Assembly: GCA_016786765.1 (NCBI GenBank)
Contig: JAEUUZ010000022.1
Location: 1-34,442, forward strand
Source: Chitinophagales bacterium
GTDB lineage: Bacteria > Bacteroidota > Bacteroidia > Chitinophagales > LD1
DNA: 34,442 bases
Reading direction: 5' to 3'
The translations under genes and the position numbers were made by a program. How positions within the stretch are numbered: the stretch's first letter is position 1; each line of letters opens with the position of its first letter. This document shows, piece by piece, positions 34,044-34,442 of this stretch. The notes beneath the pieces were generated by a model. The model searched no databases. It saw nothing but the letters and a program-made list of their open reading frames with translations, and was not told the origin of the DNA.

Positions 34044-34076
34044 AAATGGGGTTGATGCATCAACCCCATTTTTTTT
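34044..34076. terminator. Terminator, 28-bp perfect palindrome
   Basis: 34044-34071 form a perfect inverted repeat centred on GATGCATC (AAATGGGG at the left, CCCCATTT at the right), followed by T to 34076. It terminates the two lipoprotein genes. Confidence 0.85.
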
Positions 34077-34264
34077 GTCCATATGTAAAGAATATACAAT
34101 TTGGTTCGTTCATCAATGTGTCATTTGTATTCTCTCAATGTACCTCAATCTACTAATTAATCAAGTTGTTTTGGGTAACTTGTAATCAATGATAAAAAGT
34201 AAACAGCGAATGTCTCATCTTTCTTTATAAATATTTTGACCTAATACATATTTATAATAGGTAT

Positions 34265-34314
34265 ACCTAGCAAAAAAAAAAGCCACTCATTTGAGTGGCT
34301 TTTTTTTGCTAGGT
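34265..34314. terminator. Long bidirectional terminator
   Basis: ACCTAGC (34265-34271) pairs with GCTAGGT (34308-34314), the A run (34272-34281) with the T run (34300-34307), and GCCACTCA (34282-34289) with TGAGTGGC (34292-34299) around a 2-nt loop. It ends the minus-strand partial gene. The stretch 34077-34264 between the two terminators is AT-rich and I see no gene in it. Confidence 0.8.
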
Positions 34315-34322
34315 GCAAAAGA

Positions 34323-34442
34323 TTATTGTTTAGGACCAGTTAAGTTGATTGTAGTTGTTGTTCCACCGTCAACTTCAGTTAATTGAACTGTCATTGAAGA
34401 AGTTGTAAATGTTCCTGTTCCAGTATAAGTAAGACCAAATGC
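34323..34442 (-). CDS. C-terminal end of a secreted-type protein (partial)
   Basis: This minus-strand reading frame enters from the right edge of the window and ends with TAA at 34325-34323; 39 residues are visible. They are rich in Thr, Gly and Val (AFGLTYTGTGTFTTSSMTVQ, then LTEVDGGTTTTINLTGPKQ), which suggests beta strands of an exported or lipid-anchored protein. Nothing more can be said without the rest of the gene. It is too short to be among longer predicted frames, but the alternating pattern and the strong terminator right behind its stop support it as a real gene. Confidence 0.6.
   Translation of the reverse strand, partial: AFGLTYTGTGTFTTSSMTVQLTEVDGGTTTTINLTGPKQ

Overview
The window looks like a chromosomal segment of a Bacteroidota bacterium. 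Evidence for this is the secreted protein with a C-terminal type IX secretion sorting domain (1343-3226), a GldA-type gliding ATPase, DUF4412 and DUF4294 proteins, many small secreted or lipid-anchored proteins, and promoter boxes of the TAnnTTTG type. The base composition is AT-rich with little Shine-Dalgarno signal. A Chitinophagales-, Sphingobacteriales- or Flavobacteriales-like origin is plausible, but I cannot resolve the order from sequence alone. Most of the window is ordinary, dense core genome.

Layout. 1-1226: a complete 1208-bp IS110-family element, starting almost exactly at the window edge. Its 5' non-coding part folds into two stem-loops whose internal loops match the donor ends and the insertion site, as expected for a bridge RNA. 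The insertion split a REP-like repeat, and an intact copy of that repeat lies at 3514-3592. 1343-3226: T9SS-sorted surface protein. 3227-3668: gene-free region with a bidirectional terminator, a promoter and the intact repeat. 3669-5892: tgt and an LptF/LptG permease. 6064-7467: lpdA. 7526-10590 (minus): alpha/beta hydrolase, selD and selU. 10715-13167 (minus): EamA transporter and glyS. 13346-15276: four related small secreted proteins. 15280-16194: gldA. 16196-17793 (minus): LolC/E-type permease and rbfA. 17948-19771: MsbA-like exporter. 20045-20512: secreted CarboxypepD_reg-like protein. 20563-22765 (minus): small membrane protein, YkgJ-type cysteine-cluster protein and a helical orphan. 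22918-26824: DUF4412 protein, carA, a lipoprotein and eno. 26864-28949: two tandem paralogous secreted proteins. 28946-31020 (minus): galK and galT. 31064-32559: gamma-carbonic-anhydrase-like protein and a GT9 glycosyltransferase. 32561-33142 (minus): DUF4294 protein. 33310-34025: two small lipoproteins. 34323-34442 (minus): the end of a gene that runs off the window.

How the genes work together. selD and selU form a tight pair that makes selenophosphate and uses it for 2-selenouridine in tRNA. tgt, glyS and rbfA add to a translation/tRNA theme. galT and galK are translationally coupled and give two Leloir steps; galE is not in the window. Several genes serve the envelope: an LptF/G permease, an MsbA-like flippase, a LolC/E-like permease, a GT9 transferase and numerous lipoproteins.

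The most interesting item is the IS110 element. Its guide RNA, donor junction, target and the target's genomic repeat family can all be read from this one window.
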